Source: Ariolimax columbianus (lineage: Eukaryota > Mollusca > Gastropoda > Stylommatophora > Arionidae). Taken from it: 64,000 bases of DNA. The notes under the pieces were generated by a model that saw only the letters and a program-made list of their open reading frames with translations, did not search any database and was not told the DNA's origin. The position numbers and the translations under genes were made by a program. The DNA is taken from NCBI GenBank assembly GCA_036924085.1, contig JAVGWX010000003.1:116929264-116993263 (forward strand), given 5' to 3'. Shown here piece after piece: positions 38,030-50,554 of the stretch; positions within the stretch are counted from its first letter, which is position 1, and each line of letters starts with the position of its first letter.

Positions 38030-38800
38030 ACTTGCATTGGTGTTTTTCATTGACCATGTATATGGAACACAGAGGCACCAGTAGTTTCATGCTATCTTCA
38101 TAAACTGGTTGATTGTGTAGAGGTGATTCGTGACACCTGCCTGTTCTCGTGGTTATTCTTACATAAGTGTTTCTCTAATCTATCAACTATAACCCTTGAG
38201 AAGAGCTTGTACATGAATGACAGTATAAAAATTGAACCGTAGTTAGGAACATTTTTTGTTCCATTTTCTCTGAAACAGAATTGTTTTTCAATTGGATTTC
38301 CAGTGGTCAGGGATTTGACCGTTTCGGCAATTGTTGAATGGTTTTGTTAACTGTCGTCCTACTATTTCTCCTCCACGGCTTTCTTACATAGTGGTTCTAT
38401 CCAGTTCTGGAGCTTATTCCGATTTTGAGTGGTTAGTGACTTGCGCGATCTCATCTCTTTCGGTATTTGGTATCGGAACACATTTCGTGTTTTGCAGCCT
38501 CTTTTGAACTACTAGTTTTCATGTGAAAATCTCTTTGGCGTATTGATTACACTCCGCCTCCATGTCTATTCTATCCTTCAAAGTTGATCAAATATCTTCA
38601 TTCTTTAGAGATTTCATAACACAATTCGTTTTATGACATTCGTTCCTACAATGCATTGCACTTCGTATTGTCTTGGCTGATTTGGCCAGCATTTGCAGTC
38701 CATATAGCTGATAGTCAACTTTGAGTCTGCCTTTTATATTTTTGTTCAACCTACACAGCAAGATGTTATCAACGCTGGCAACTGTCTTTGGCTCGTCTCC
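38030..38800 (-). pseudogene. Family B-type reverse transcriptase relic, N-terminal part
   Basis: The minus strand reads, with stops and shifts, a linker (RLNKNIKGRLKVDYQLYGLQ, SAKTIRSAMHCR), then IPDHWKS, then NYGSIFILSFMYKLFSRVIVDRLEKHL, the equivalent of the NYRPISLLS...KL box at the start of the RT domain. This is the region upstream of the parts kept at 13765-14400 and 47335-48448. It is heavily decayed with no intact catalytic box. Confidence 0.65.
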
Positions 38801-39696
38801 TTGTTGCTAGACGTTTTAGTGTACCGTCACTGATCCGACATGTTGTTGTCTGAGTACTTTAGTCACAGTGATCCAATATTTTGTCAGTTTTTCCATCAAC
38901 TGTTACAGGTGGTAAGTATGAGATCCCACGTATTGCTAATCCTGTCGCGAATTTGTTGCGTCAGCTTAGCAGCATCACATGTTGTGAGAATCTGAAATTG
39001 TTGTGTTCGAGAACAAATATTCAAATCCATTCTTGGCATATCTGGTCTGTTGTCGTGGTCTGTTTTGAGCCGATGCAACACTTCCACGATTATTATGAAA
39101 GTGATATTACCACTCGTTACGTTGTGTCTATTATCATGCCAAAATAATGAATGCAGAACTGACTGGAGCTAATAAATATCAACCTAACATCCTTGTTTTT
39201 GGTAGTTTGCACGTTGATAACAAATATTGGTTATTTCCCTTGAGTGATAATTGTAAAAACAATGGAAAACCCGTTTAGGGCCTTACAAATTCACCAGTAA
39301 TGTTTTATTTTTGTTCAAGCAAAATGTCTTTCAAAATCATAAAAAATATGAATGTGCGCGAATATAAATTGACAACGCATCTTCAACGTTAATGGAATTG
39401 TAAAAGTGCTGACATAACTATTCACAATTATGAAAAATCTTTTCAGAATGTGTCCCATTTTCATCACGGTCTTTTCATAAGAAGATTAGGCAACGTTAAT
39501 TTGTTCATTACAGTAGTAGATAATAGATTGCGCTCAAGCGGAGTTTCACTGGAACGCAATAAGAACAAGGACTGTAAATGAGGTTACAGTTATATTAATC
39601 AATAAAGAAACATCGGTGTAGTCAAAAGTTTCTTATGGAACGGAAAGAAATCCTATTTGACTGTATTTGACATTTTGAGAATTATCAATACTCAAT

Positions 39697-39737
39697 TATG
39701 TGTATGTATGTGTGTGTATGTATGTGCGTGTGTGTAT
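39697..39737. repeat. (TG/TATG)n microsatellite
   Basis: Short imperfect run. The rest of 38800-40005 is AT-rich and unrecognised. Confidence 0.75.
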
Positions 39738-40007
39738 TTGTTTGAGTATATATATATTTAAATTCCTCTTTGACATTTTTGATGATTGAATAGACAGTTT
39801 ATCAGGCATGTTCTTTTAATACCATTTAAAAAAAAATATATATATAACATTTGTTTTTATCAAAAGACGTTGCATTAACTAATAATAAACCAACAGTATT
39901 AGTACAATGTTATTTAGTCACAAATGTTGGTGATTATTTGGATCATATAGCTGATTTTAACCATTATAGAACTGACAATGCATTCCTTTAGGATGTAATA
40001 CTGAGTA

Positions 40008-40195
40008 AAAATAAAGTGAAGATCTCGTGACGTCGTGCGGTGCATAGGAAATATGGTGTTAGGCCCATATTATTTTGTAACCAAAGGCACATAATGGATG
40101 ATGTAGTCAGCATCACGTAGGCCACCCTTACTTCTCAGATTTTTCTGTGGCTAGGTCGACCACAGGGGCCAGTTTTATGGTCCAAAAAAAAAAGC
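40008..40195 (-). mobile_element. SINE-2 fragment, 3' part
   Basis: Inverted match to 61550-61645: on the minus strand CCTTTGGTTACAAAATAATA, then TGGGCCTAACACCA, then GATCTTCACTTTATTT. The tRNA-like head is absent. From 40196 to 41247 nothing is recognised. Confidence 0.65.
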
Positions 40196-41247
40196 TGAGT
40201 ACGGTGAGATAAATAAAAATGGTTGCATGCAGCTGCACTTGCTAGACCCATGCACAACCCACTTCCTGAGCATTGTTCTTTCCATCCCGGGTAGCACTTT
40301 TGCAAAAACATAGAACACTACACTTTATATCCAGATGTTCAATCTATCGCGTCTGTTTGCTAACAGTTCGGTTTAGTTCTATTCACCTAGATAAGTATTC
40401 GAATTAGGATCAATAAATATTGAAAGTTCTGGCTAGGATACTTGTTGATGAGCGTCAACGATGCAGCACAGTGAATGAACGGACAGCATCCAGTGGCACA
40501 TGGCTGATTGCGTGCATCAGGATCAGCGAACCAGAATTGACCAAGACTATTTCGCCTTCAAGCGACGGCCTTAGAATCAGATTGCACTAATGTAGCATGT
40601 AGTCTGATTATAATTCATAAACAAGGTCCGAAGCAAATTTATAGAAAATTGCATAACATATCAAAACGATTTTTTTGCATGCAGCTGTAGGAATATCCAT
40701 GACGTTCAGTAAATGTTTTTTTCTCTCTCAGAAATTTGATGTATTTTGAAAAGTATTCATTAGGCTATATTAAAAAAAGGACCACACTGAATTGGACATC
40801 ATTTTAACATATTTACGGTACACGGTTGTGCTGTTTTAAAAATATATGTTTTGACATTCAAATAAGTTGAGTTAATAACAAATTCCTCATTACCTCGTGC
40901 ACAAATTATACACTTTATCGTGTATGGAAAACAACCAAGGTCATTCATGCGAAACTGTCGTTCAGTTATAGGTGTTTCCCGATATTATAGTTTGTGGGGT
41001 TGTTATTTTGACATATAGTTGCTTTTACAAAACTTAAATTGATATCAATTTCAAAATGATTTAAAGCAATGCAGAGGGTTACCGCGTTACTAAACAAGTT
41101 TTTCAGCAGGGAATCTTAGATGGGTTATTTATATTGCCATATTCATGACCCATAACACAAACCCAATTGGCTCTTAGTCTGGATTGATCATCCTTTTACT
41201 GTTGTACTGGACAGTACTCACAGTGTACTCATATTAAGAAAGGTCTA

Positions 41248-41418
41248 AGGGGAAGGCGTGGGCTAGTGGTTAAGTGACACGGCTCACAATCCGGAGGTGC
41301 TGGGTTCACTCCTCATTATATAACCGACTGTTGCCCCGGGGAAGCAAACCCTTACACAATGCAGGAGGAAGCAAACCCTTACAAAATGCAGGAGGAAGCA
41401 AACCCTTAAGAAAAAGGA
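41248..41418 (+). mobile_element. SINE-1 copy, 3'-truncated
   Basis: A tRNA-like head with A box TGGGCTAGTGG (about 41259-41269) and a weaker B box GGGTTCACTCC. Then comes the CCCCGGGGAAGCAAACCC body. The short AATGCAGGAGGAAGCAAACCCTTA unit is present in tandem, one more than in the copy at 62275. It lacks the core and tail and runs straight into the transposase relic at 41419. Confidence 0.75.
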
Positions 41419-42438
41419 AATTTGACGATTTCGACAGAGATGTCATTAACGGGAGATTTTAAAACTGTTGACGAAAAATCTACTTTCTACTCTCCAGAAA
41501 CTAAAATTAACATTGCAATCCGACTGCAATATGGGATTTCTATAAGTACTGTTTGGAAAATTATAGGAGCCACCGGTTTTTTATTCAGGTATACTTCAGG
41601 CGGCAGGAATATTATATAAAAAAGCCACATTTGATTGCTGCTAGAAGCGAATCCATGAGACAGATAAGTGAGGCAAGGATATGACATGGCATGCTTGGAG
41701 GAATCCTGGGTCAATGCTTACCACCACACCAATGGTAAAGAAAGGCAATGAGTTGACGGTTATCATAAAAGACTAACATATGCCGGAAGCAGTGAAAATG
41801 GACGTTTTCATGACGCTGAACTTATTTTCAATAAAAAAGTACCGACTGTAGAGACTACCACACTGAATGTACCGACTGTAGAGAATACCACACTGAAAGT
41901 ACCGACTGTAGAGACTACCACACTGAAAGTACCGACTGTAGAGACTACCACACTGAAATGAATGGACACATTTTCAGGCACTAGTTGACGAATGATCTGC
42001 TTCCAATTCTGGATAGACTGTCATGCCTAGTAATAAATAATGCCTCCTATCACAATGCAGTATCACATGAAGACAAAGTACAAACTACATCAAATACAAA
42101 AGCTCAAATTATGACTTTGCCAGCTAAGGAAAAAGTTAATTTTAACGAGTACGGTCACACTTCTCTTCGACTACCTGCATAACATGGACATCTAAACCAT
42201 ATATAGCTTGTGTGGGCTGAAATCAAAGGACAAGTTGCCGAAAAGAACAGGACATTTAAAATGTGTGGTGTTGAAGTGCTGAGACGTGAGCACTTTTCAA
42301 AAAATAGACTTTCAGTTCTGGAAGAAGTTGTTGAACATGTGCTCCAAGAAAAAGAAACAGTACTGGCAACGAGATGGATTACAATTTGCTCAGCCGGTAA
42401 CAATTATCAACGTTTTGAATCGACAGATTCGGATGATT
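41419..42438 (+). pseudogene. IS630/Tc1-mariner-type DDE transposase relic
   Basis: Across frames the plus strand reads RKFDDFDRDVING, then KKPHLIAARSESMRQ, EESWVNAYHHTNGK (first catalytic region, with S for the usual T), RLTYAGSSENG and HDAELIF. An expanded STDCRDYHTE repeat follows, then EMNGHIF, VINNASYHNAVSHEDK (second catalytic region, N for D), GHTSLRLPA, LVWAEIKGQVAEKN and a C-terminal acidic tail ending at 42438. The order matches the DDE_3 type transposases. Stops and shifts (near 41465, 41700 and 42182) make it inactive. No terminal inverted repeats were found. Confidence 0.75.
41839..41958 (+). repeat. 30-bp minisatellite inside the transposase relic
   Basis: Four units of AGTACCGACTGTAGAGACTA plus CCACACTGAA. 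In the transposase frame each unit encodes STDCRDYHTE, so the repeat arose from coding sequence and kept the frame. Confidence 0.9.
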
Positions 42439-43369
42439 AATATAATCTTGTGTGGACACACTGATTAGCAGACTTGGATGAATAAGCATTTGTTTATCAA
42501 AACAATTAAGTGTTCATACAATGACAACAAAGGCATTTCAATATTCAATTACTTTAAGTAACATAAAAATAGCTGCGCGATTGATACAACTTTGTGGTCT
42601 AATTGTGATCGAAGGGCTGTACTAACTGTTGCATATTGGTATGATTTTTTGCGATTGTACAAAAAGGGCAACACAAACAATCATTTGCTCTATAAATCCA
42701 TTAAGGAGATACGCCTATGAACAAAATACGACGAGAAATTAATCTGCGTACTGTAAAATGCTAAATGTAATTCTATTTCTTTGCAATGGTCATAAAAGAT
42801 TAAAGAAATTCGCCGATGTGCAATTCGCCGATGTGCAAAAGTCTTAAAATCTATGGACTAAATAATATCAATGTTTTAGCTTCACAAAGCTGCACGCAAA
42901 AAATCATTTTGATATGACATGCAGTTTTGTAGAAAATTGCTTCGGATTTTGTTCATGAATTAAAAAGACGGAATATAGAAGCGAAAATAAGGGTAGGAGT
43001 GGGAAGGCAAACTGGGTACCCCAAAACAACCAGATAAATCAGATGTGTCCGTCCGAAAGGTGCAGATTTCGCAATACATATGTTATTTTAACTTTATTTC
43101 GATCACCCATGTGGATAAAATTTTAAATGTAAGAATCAAGCAAAGCTTTAAACAAGCATTATTTTTACATCAAATAAAGCTACTTATTTGGGCTTAATTT
43201 GAGGAATTAAAAGGATTACTACATAAACAAGGGAACGTGTACGAAATGGTATATTGTAAATGTAATATTTTCATGTACATAGCTAGATAAAAACAAAATC
43301 CACATTCTGGAAACACACATATTTTAATTTTAAGATCTTTGCAGAAGTGCAGAGAATAAGACCAGCCGC

Positions 43370-44735
43370 TCTTTTTGATGTTTCTAGACCTCACCGAGGC
43401 CCTCGACTGGGTTAGTAGAATGGGTCTATTCGAACTTCTCGAGAAGATCGGCTGACCCATAAAACTGTGTTGCATGATAATTTATTTTCACACTGATATA
43501 AAGGGCTCAGTTCTATACGATGGATCGTCTTCAGACACTTTTCCCATCAAGAGTGGAGTGAGGCAGGGATGTGTGCTCGCGTCGACCCTCTTTTGGGATC
43601 TTCTTCTCCATGCTCTTATCCTACGATTATGAAACATTTGTGGGCGGTGTTTATCTGCAAACCAGGTCAGATGGGAAGCTGTTTAACCTATACCGACTGC
43701 GTGCGATGACCAAAGTGAGGACGGTGCTCATTAGGGAGATGTTATTTGCGGATGATGCAGTTTTGGTGACAAATAGTGAGGAGGCCTTGTAGAGACTGGG
43801 AGACAAATTCGCCGAGGGGCGCAAGCAGTTCGGTCTCACTATGTCTGGAAAAGACAAAGGTCTGCGCACAGAGCATTACCACTACATCATTCATAAAGAT
43901 TGATGACGTCACTCTAGAGATCTTCAACAGTTTCACTTATCTTGGCTCTGCCATCAGCAATACTATCTCGCTCGAGAAGAAGATAGACAGTAGGCTTGGC
44001 AGGACAAGCACCGTCATGGCCCGCCTGACGAAGAGAGTCTGTAAAAACGCACTACACCAAAGTACGGGTCTATCAGACCTGCGTTCTTGGCCCTGTCATG
44101 TATGGAAGCGAGACTTGGAGCACATACACTAAACAGGAACGGCGGCTGAACACCTTTCACATGAGGTGTCTACGGCGTATATTGGGGATTGGGTGACAAA
44201 AGAGAGAGTATCACATAATACGGTTTTTCAGAGAGCAAACACGCATGTACTCGATGTTGAGCCAGCGACGTCTACGGTGGTTGGGACATGTTTATCGCAT
44301 AGAAGACGAGAGACTACCAAAGGATATCCTTTATGATCAGCTAACCAATGGAATTAGAAGAATCGGCCGTCCCACACTTCGATTCAAGAACGTATGTAAC
44401 AGGGTCATGAAGTAATGCTACATCCCATCCGAAGGCTGGGAAGGAATTGCTCAGGATCGAGCTATCTGGAGACAGTCAGTTGGAAGGGGATTTGTGGCTG
44501 CTGATGCTAGTAGAGGTCTTCTGGCTGCAGAGAAAAGAGAAAGACTGAAGAGATCAAGAAACACCCAACAAGCCAGCCACCTCAGTATAGTTATACGATC
44601 TGTGGCAGGGACTGTCACTCGCGGATCGGCCTTTACAGCCCTAGCAGATAGTGTCGAAATAGAAAAGGCAGAGTAGGACATAACTTACAGGGCGCCGGGC
44701 GCATGGTCTATAGAAACTGAGACGCCTATGGTGAT
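43370..44735 (+). pseudogene. Family C-type reverse transcriptase relic with C-terminal zinc-finger-like end
   Basis: The plus strand reads, with shifts, DLTEALDWVSRMGLFELLEKIG, SGVRQGCVLAS, IFFSMLLSYDY, TRSDGKLFNLYRLRA, EMLFADDAVLVTNS (intact ADD box), FGLTMSGK and FTYLGSAISNTISLEKKI. Then follow YGSETWS, NTFHMRCLRRILGI, SMLSQRRLRWLGHVYRIED, GRPTLRFK and a final CGRDCHSRIGLYS Cys/His motif near 44600-44640. This is the endonuclease-reverse transcriptase type order with a terminal finger. It is a diverged relative of 24027-25345. Many stops. From 42440 to 43369 nothing is recognised. Confidence 0.8.
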
Positions 44736-46949
44736 GATTAAATATATAGACCAAATTTGATATTTATACTGATTATATCTACGGTATTTAGTAGTTCTGA
44801 AATTCAATATTGCTAAAACTTGTGTGTTATGTTTACGTAATACAATAACATCAGTCCAAGTAACGTAAACAATTAATAGCCAATGATTTACAGTTTACCA
44901 ATGACGCTAAAAAACTAAGATCAGTGAATATATTACTTGTTATGCAAGAGGTTCCCCGAGATATCACAATGTTTTCAAAGGCCACCCCTTCCTAAAATGA
45001 TTGAGAAAATATTGATTTGGAATATTCAGGTATGTGGGTTTAATAAATACTATTTTTCATACAAATACATTTGTTTCGCTATCTTGTCAGTCTTTTTCTC
45101 ATTACAACACATATTATTAGTATATTTGTCACCTTAGAGAAAGCGCTAGCCTTTCAAAATCTTTTGGAGTTACTGAGTACGTATTCTATAGTCCGTACTT
45201 TCAGCAAACGGACTTTCAATATGGAGGAGTTCAGGTGTAATGAATTCTGTTCTATGCACCATTTGTATTTTCAATTTATTATTGCAATTGTGAGATACAT
45301 GTAGCTAAAATATCACAAAGAGAGATGTACCTTATATTTGCAATCTCTGAGAAATGCAAAGTATTCAGTATTTCAGTAATTAGGACATTCTGAAAAAAGT
45401 CATATAATTTAAACATCTGATACAAAATAATATCACAGTGAAGCGATACTTCATAAATAAAAGATGGATAATTGACAGTGAGAAATATTTCTTCAATATC
45501 ATCTCATAATGTGTAAAACAGCATTAAATGAAATCAATTGTCTCTTGTACAACAAGTCGTTACTGCAAGAAAAACGGAAAGATCGTCAGTATATGCATGT
45601 TTTCATAACTACACATTGCACGAAGAAGTCAGTGTTTCACAATCAGTAAAGAAATCAGAAAATATATAGCTTTGCTAAGTACTCCACCCCAAGCTAAAAC
45701 AGGACGTTATGAAGGGCGACCAAATCCATTGGAATTTAGCAAGGGCAAAATAAATAGGCAATGCTCTTTTTTAGGACGCGTTGTCAAAATACACAAGTTA
45801 GACTGAAATGTAACTATAACATTGAAGATAATACAACAGAAGACATGAACAAGATAATGAATTGAATCTTTTCATGACACGACATCTAGGAAAAACAAGA
45901 ACAGTTTTCGCAAATTACACCTTTCGTTGGATGTTTTTCTTTCAAAGGCATGTCAACCCCTGATTATCGTCGTGGATTTTAATCACCAATACACAGCACA
46001 GTAAACCAGATTGATAAGCAGTGGTTTTCAAAACATATTCATGATAAAATGCAAAATTACGTCAAATGGCATAATCAGATAATAGAATGCTGATCTCCCT
46101 GTTAATTAAAAACGAGAATTTTGTAAAAAGTCGACTGGCTCTAATTGAGTTCCTAGCAGGACATGGGAATCGCTGGGAACAATTTAACAATCACTTAGTA
46201 TCTGTTGCAACGCGCTAATTAGCAGACAATTAAGACACTGAACACAATTTACAAAGTTAATGAAATCCAATAACAGATAATGCGTTCAGAGATGAAGTAT
46301 TATAAACTTTGCTGTTCAAGGCCACAGCTTGTTTATGAGGTGTGGTGATAAGATATTTTCCTTACTACCTGTTCTTCATTGACATCAAGTCAGGTACATA
46401 TTTACAACCAGGTCAACTAGAGCGTGCCGATGAACCCACCACTTTTGCCGTGAAAGTCGAACACTCTTCTGCAATGCTAATACGATGCTAATCGGAACAC
46501 AAATTATAACGAGATAATGAGATCAGAAATACATTATTTCTGTTATATTGTGAGACGGATTCAAATTCAGCAAGTGGATAAATTGTCTCTATAACCAATC
46601 AGAGACGATGTGAGAGGAGAAAGGCAATTTCTTTTTTATTTTAAAATTTACCTGATACAAGTTTAGGGATGCCCAGGTCAACCCTGAAACATTTCTTCGT
46701 CTTAGAGAGATGCACATAAAAGGCTAACCGTGTTTAAAATCGTCAACTTGACGTCAGTGATTGACGATCAGGCTGCTTGTCCGTGTCCTTTATAAATAGC
46801 ATGAGATTTGAATCTGTGGAATATACAGAAGACCATTGACAACGTCAGCCATTATCTGCACATTTATCATGGTACTGTCTCAGAAACAATGCGTAAAACC
46901 TTTTTTTAAACGCATATTAATGTGACGAGAACAAGAGCGAGGCAGAGAA

Positions 46950-47013
46950 CACAATTGTGTTTAGAGTGGTGATTCATATATCACAATTGTGTTTAGAGTG
47001 GTGATTCATATAT
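46950..47013. repeat. Two-copy tandem duplication of about 32 bp
   Basis: ACAATTGTGTTTAGAGTGGT followed by GATTCATATAT occurs twice in a row. The surrounding 44736-47334 is AT-rich with no recognised gene or element. Confidence 0.9.
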
Positions 47014-47334
47014 GATAGAGATTGAAATGAATTGCTGTGTATATATTTAAAGATTAGAGTTCAGCTCACCTACGGTTACCCTTTTTAAAATTTGTTATAG
47101 ATTTCCTTATGTTATATTACTTATTTTGCTTATGAACTCCTAGAGAATATTCTTTAACCAAATCGCAATGTCTTCTTCTCAGTTGAAGTACACTCTTCTT
47201 TTGCGCAAATATCTTCAACATTTACGTATTACTTAAGCGTTTTTCTCACACAAAGTGGGAAAAATATTTAATTTGTATATGTGTTTATATTTGTGTATAT
47301 TTTTATATATTTGAATGTGAAATTCACGAGTCCA

Positions 47335-48448
47335 AGCAGGTTTTGAAAAAGGCAGAGGGACCAGAGATCATATATACAAAACGAGGAATATCTACGAAAA
47401 ATGTAGAAAGTTTAACATAGACGGGTACACGTGTTTCATTGATTATATCGTCCTTCAATATGGTAACACATCAGAATATGTTGAACATCTCGAAAGAAAA
47501 GGATTTTCCTGCACTTACAAAAACAACACATATATATAGATCAACGAGTCGCTGTACGAATATCATGCCAAACATCAGATTGGTTTGCAATACAATAGGG
47601 AGTTAGACAGGGATGTATCCTCTCGCCATTTACATTTAAGCTCTATGCGGAGTATATAATGGGAAACGTTAAATAATAAGAGCATATTGAAAGTTTCGAC
47701 CCATTTACTATTGGCGTTTACGAAAGCAGACGACACTTTGATACTATCAAAGAGTACAGAAGGGCTACAGCAGCTACTTTGAGCCGTAAATGGATACAGT
47801 AAAGATCAAAACCTGTTAATTAATTTAACAAAACCAAGATAATGGACACCGACAAAACACAATGTGAACAAAAATGTACAGTAGGTTGTAAGGAAATAGA
47901 TCAAGTCACATATTTTGTATATCTGGGCTCAGGAATTGACGAAAATGGAAACTGCCTTAAAGAAATCAGAAGAAGACTAGCCATGACAACCCAGAAGCTG
48001 AACGGCCTGAATAAATTATAGCAGAGCACCAAAAAAAAAGGCAAAAGTGAAAGTCTTGAGAGCCTGTGTTTTTCCTGTGGCAGCATCTGGCTGCGAATCA
48101 TGAACGATTACCAAAACTTCTAGTGTCGGGTCAAAATGTTACAGAAAGATCCTCAGAAAACCATGGACGGAGAAAAAGACACATATAGATATTTTGCAAG
48201 CGTTGAGCATAGAGAAGTACTGATTTATAAATGTCATTGTGGACATACAATTGACATACTATGGTCATATCAAGAGACACAATGTTCTTGGCAAAAGAGG
48301 CAGGGCTAGACCAAGAAGACGACGGTACAAATATATGCAGTAATGCATGGTTATGACTGTGGCGGAAGCTGGAGTGAAAGCAAGGGAAAGAGTTTCTTTC
48401 AGAAAAGCTGAGATAGGAACGATATTCTATACAGGACATGCTACACGA
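47335..48448 (+). pseudogene. Family B reverse transcriptase relic, copy 2
   Basis: It starts at QAGFEKGRGTRDHIY, the usual QAGFR.GR box, and continues through FNIDGYTCFIDY, GVRQGCILSPFTF, SFDPFTIG and DTDKTQCEQKCTVG. The YADD box is lost by indels near 47720. It goes on with YLGSGIDENGNCLKEIRRRLAM, VKVLRACVFPVAA, ILRKPWTEKKTHIDILQAL, TYYGHIKRHN, GRARPRRR and ends MTVAEAGVKARERVSFRKAEIGTIFYTGHATR-stop at about 48448. This is the longest family B copy here and shows the C-terminal order used to recognise the others. Confidence 0.85.
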
Positions 48449-48841
48449 TGATATGCTAATAGAGCAGCTAATCGGAGCCGAAATCAGCTACAGCGAAGAT
48501 CAAAACCTCGTTGTGCACTTAAACAAATCAGGAATAATGACAACCGACAAAACAAGCAGTCAACATAAATTCATAGTCGGGTGTGTGGCAATAGAACAGG
48601 TCACGAAAATTGAGTATCTATGCTTCAGAATTGATAACAATTGTAACTTCACAAAGGAAATCAGAAAGAGATTGGCAATGGAAATACGAAGGTTACATAA
48701 CCTGAGAAAACTATCGCAGAATACCAAGAAACCAGCAAAATTGAATTTTATGAGAACCTGAGTCTTTCTCGTGGCATCATACGGCTGGGAAACATGGACA
48801 TTTACCGAAACCTTAAGGAAGAGAATCGTATCCTTTGAGTC
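48449..48841 (+). pseudogene. Family B reverse transcriptase relic, copy 3, upstream half
   Basis: Directly after copy 2, the frame 48438-48761 reads IEQLIGAEISYSEDQNLVV, TDKTSSQHKFIVG, EQVTKIEYL.FRIDNN and KEIRKRLAMEIRRLHNLRKL, then VFLVASYGWETWTFTETLRKRI. It is interrupted at 48841 by I-like copy G and continues at 49765. Confidence 0.8.
48828..48841. repeat. Target-site duplication, left, of I-like copy G
   Basis: GTATCCTTTGAGTC, identical to 49765-49778. It is part of the interrupted family B sequence. Confidence 0.95.
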
Positions 48842-49764
48842 TTGGAAACAAAAACAGCCAGACTGAAAAAGAAAGAAGAGATACAACCCTGAGGTACATA
48901 ACGAAAAACTACCCAAGCATGGACTGGACCCATGCATACACCGACGGTTCTGTAACAAACACAACACAGAACGGAGGGGCAGGGGTATTCCTGAGCCTAC
49001 CAAATGGTAAAAAAAAACACGGTCATTGGCAACTGGAAAATACTCAAGCAATAACAGAGGGGAGACAGAGGCATTGAGGGCTGCAGTAGAAGAAATCGTG
49101 ACAAGCAAGAGAAATGAAAGCCATATAGTCCTGCTTACAGATGCCCTGGCCGTTGTCACAGCACTAAAAAGCCAGAAAAATACTGAACTTAATGACTTAA
49201 GAGCAGTACTCTGTCAACTATGCCACCAGTCCGCACCAAAACAAGTAGTGATACAGTGGGTCCCATCCCACTGTAACATCCCAGGCAACGAGGAGGCAGA
49301 CAGACTGGCAAAATAAGGTGCAAGACTACCACAACCAGAACCTAGTGTGACATACAAAGAGTCAAATAGGCTTATTAGAGCTAGATACATGACCAAATGG
49401 GAAACAGATCATCCTGGCTACACAAAAAACGATGCCTATTAACAGTTGAACAGAAGAGAGCAGGTCGTGTCTTCAGACTTCACACAGGCCACAATAGACT
49501 GAGGTACCACCTATTCAATAAACTGAAGATAGGTGGCACCGACGAATGCACGTGCGGTACTGGGAAAATTACCGCTGAACATTTGCTGCAAAACTGCCCG
49601 ACATACGAGGATCAGAGAAAGCAGATGTGGCCATCGCCAGTGGCAACACTAGACAAGCTCTATGGCAGTGTTGACAGCCTCTGGGTGACCGCTGCTTTTT
49701 TTGAAAAAATAAAGGTTGATGTCTGACTGCGTAAGAAGAAGAAAAAGAAGAAGAAGAAGAAGAA
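48842..49764 (+). mobile_element. I-like LINE copy G, 5'-truncated, nested in family B
   Basis: It covers ORF2 residues about 1006-1301: GNKNSQTEKERRDTTLRYITKNYPS, AYTDGSVTNTTQNGG, then a frameshift near 49020, TDALAVVTAL and WVPSHCNIPGNEEADRLAK-stop. A stop follows near 49440, then FRLHTGHNRLRYH, the Cys motif ECTCGTGKITAEHLLQNC and AAFFEKIKVDV. The tail is a long (GAA)n at 49733-49764. The flanking 14-bp duplication and tail are textbook target-primed reverse transcription. Confidence 0.95.
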
Positions 49765-49778
49765 GTATCCTTTGAGTC
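49765..49778. repeat. Target-site duplication, right, of I-like copy G
   Basis: GTATCCTTTGAGTC, identical to 48828-48841, immediately after the (GAA)n tail. Confidence 0.95.
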
Positions 49779-50105
49779 GAAAGATCCTCAGAATACTATG
49801 GACAGAAAAAAAGCAATAAATAAATGAGCAAAGAGTAAAGCTGGTTCATACATTCCATCATGAACAAAACATTGAAATACTTTGGCCACATTAAAAAATA
49901 AAACAGTCTTGAGAAAACGGTAATGGGAGGCATGCTGCCCGGAAGGAGACGCAAAGGCAGACCAGGAGGCGATGGTATCAAGATGGTAAGGGATGTTTGG
50001 GCATGACTCTGGGACAGGCTGGGGATTTGGTAAGTGTTTTATTTTCTTTCAGAAGGGCTGTTATGGGAGCGACGTTCTGCAACGGACATGGTACATGTTT
50101 ATAAA
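49765..50105 (+). pseudogene. Family B reverse transcriptase relic, copy 3, downstream half
   Basis: After the second GTATCCTTTGAGTC, decayed codons resume (KDPQNTMDRKK, HEQNIEILWPH-like, then GGMLPGRRRKGRPGG in another frame) and end near GGAGCGACGTTCTGCAACGG. Restoring the order across copy G gives a continuous family B C-terminus. Confidence 0.75.
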
Positions 50106-50224
50106 TAGTAGTTGCATGTCTCTTCATACTACTAATTTATCCATGATGCATTTCGTTGTTTGTTAGTGCTCCTAACAGCAGATCAAAGTCTGTACTGAAT
50201 TATGTTTCCCTGGCTGTTAATATG

Positions 50225-50336
50225 AGATGTATCAGAGATGGTACGCTCTATTATCTTGTCATAGACACGAAAGGAAGCAGATATATCAGAGATGGGACGC
50301 TCAATTATATTATAATGAACACGAAAGGAGCGTCCA
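50225..50336. repeat. Two-copy tandem repeat of about 56 bp
   Basis: ATCAGAGATGGTACGCTC...ACACGAAAGGA occurs twice with a few differences. Nothing else is recognised in 50106-50550. Confidence 0.7.
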
Positions 50337-50554
50337 AGTAGACTGTAATTAACGCAACAAACAAAGTCCACTGGAAAAGACTTACAAGTCGGCGAATCCT
50401 TTCACTACCGAAGCATCATGGGACATAAAACAGCCTTCCTGTTTTCAATCAATATCGAAGAGCTCTCAACACTTGATACAGACCCCCCTGATGATCTTAC
50501 AAAGCTTCTCAAAACATGCAATATTGATCACGTGTTGTAGGGGTTCGACAAGAC

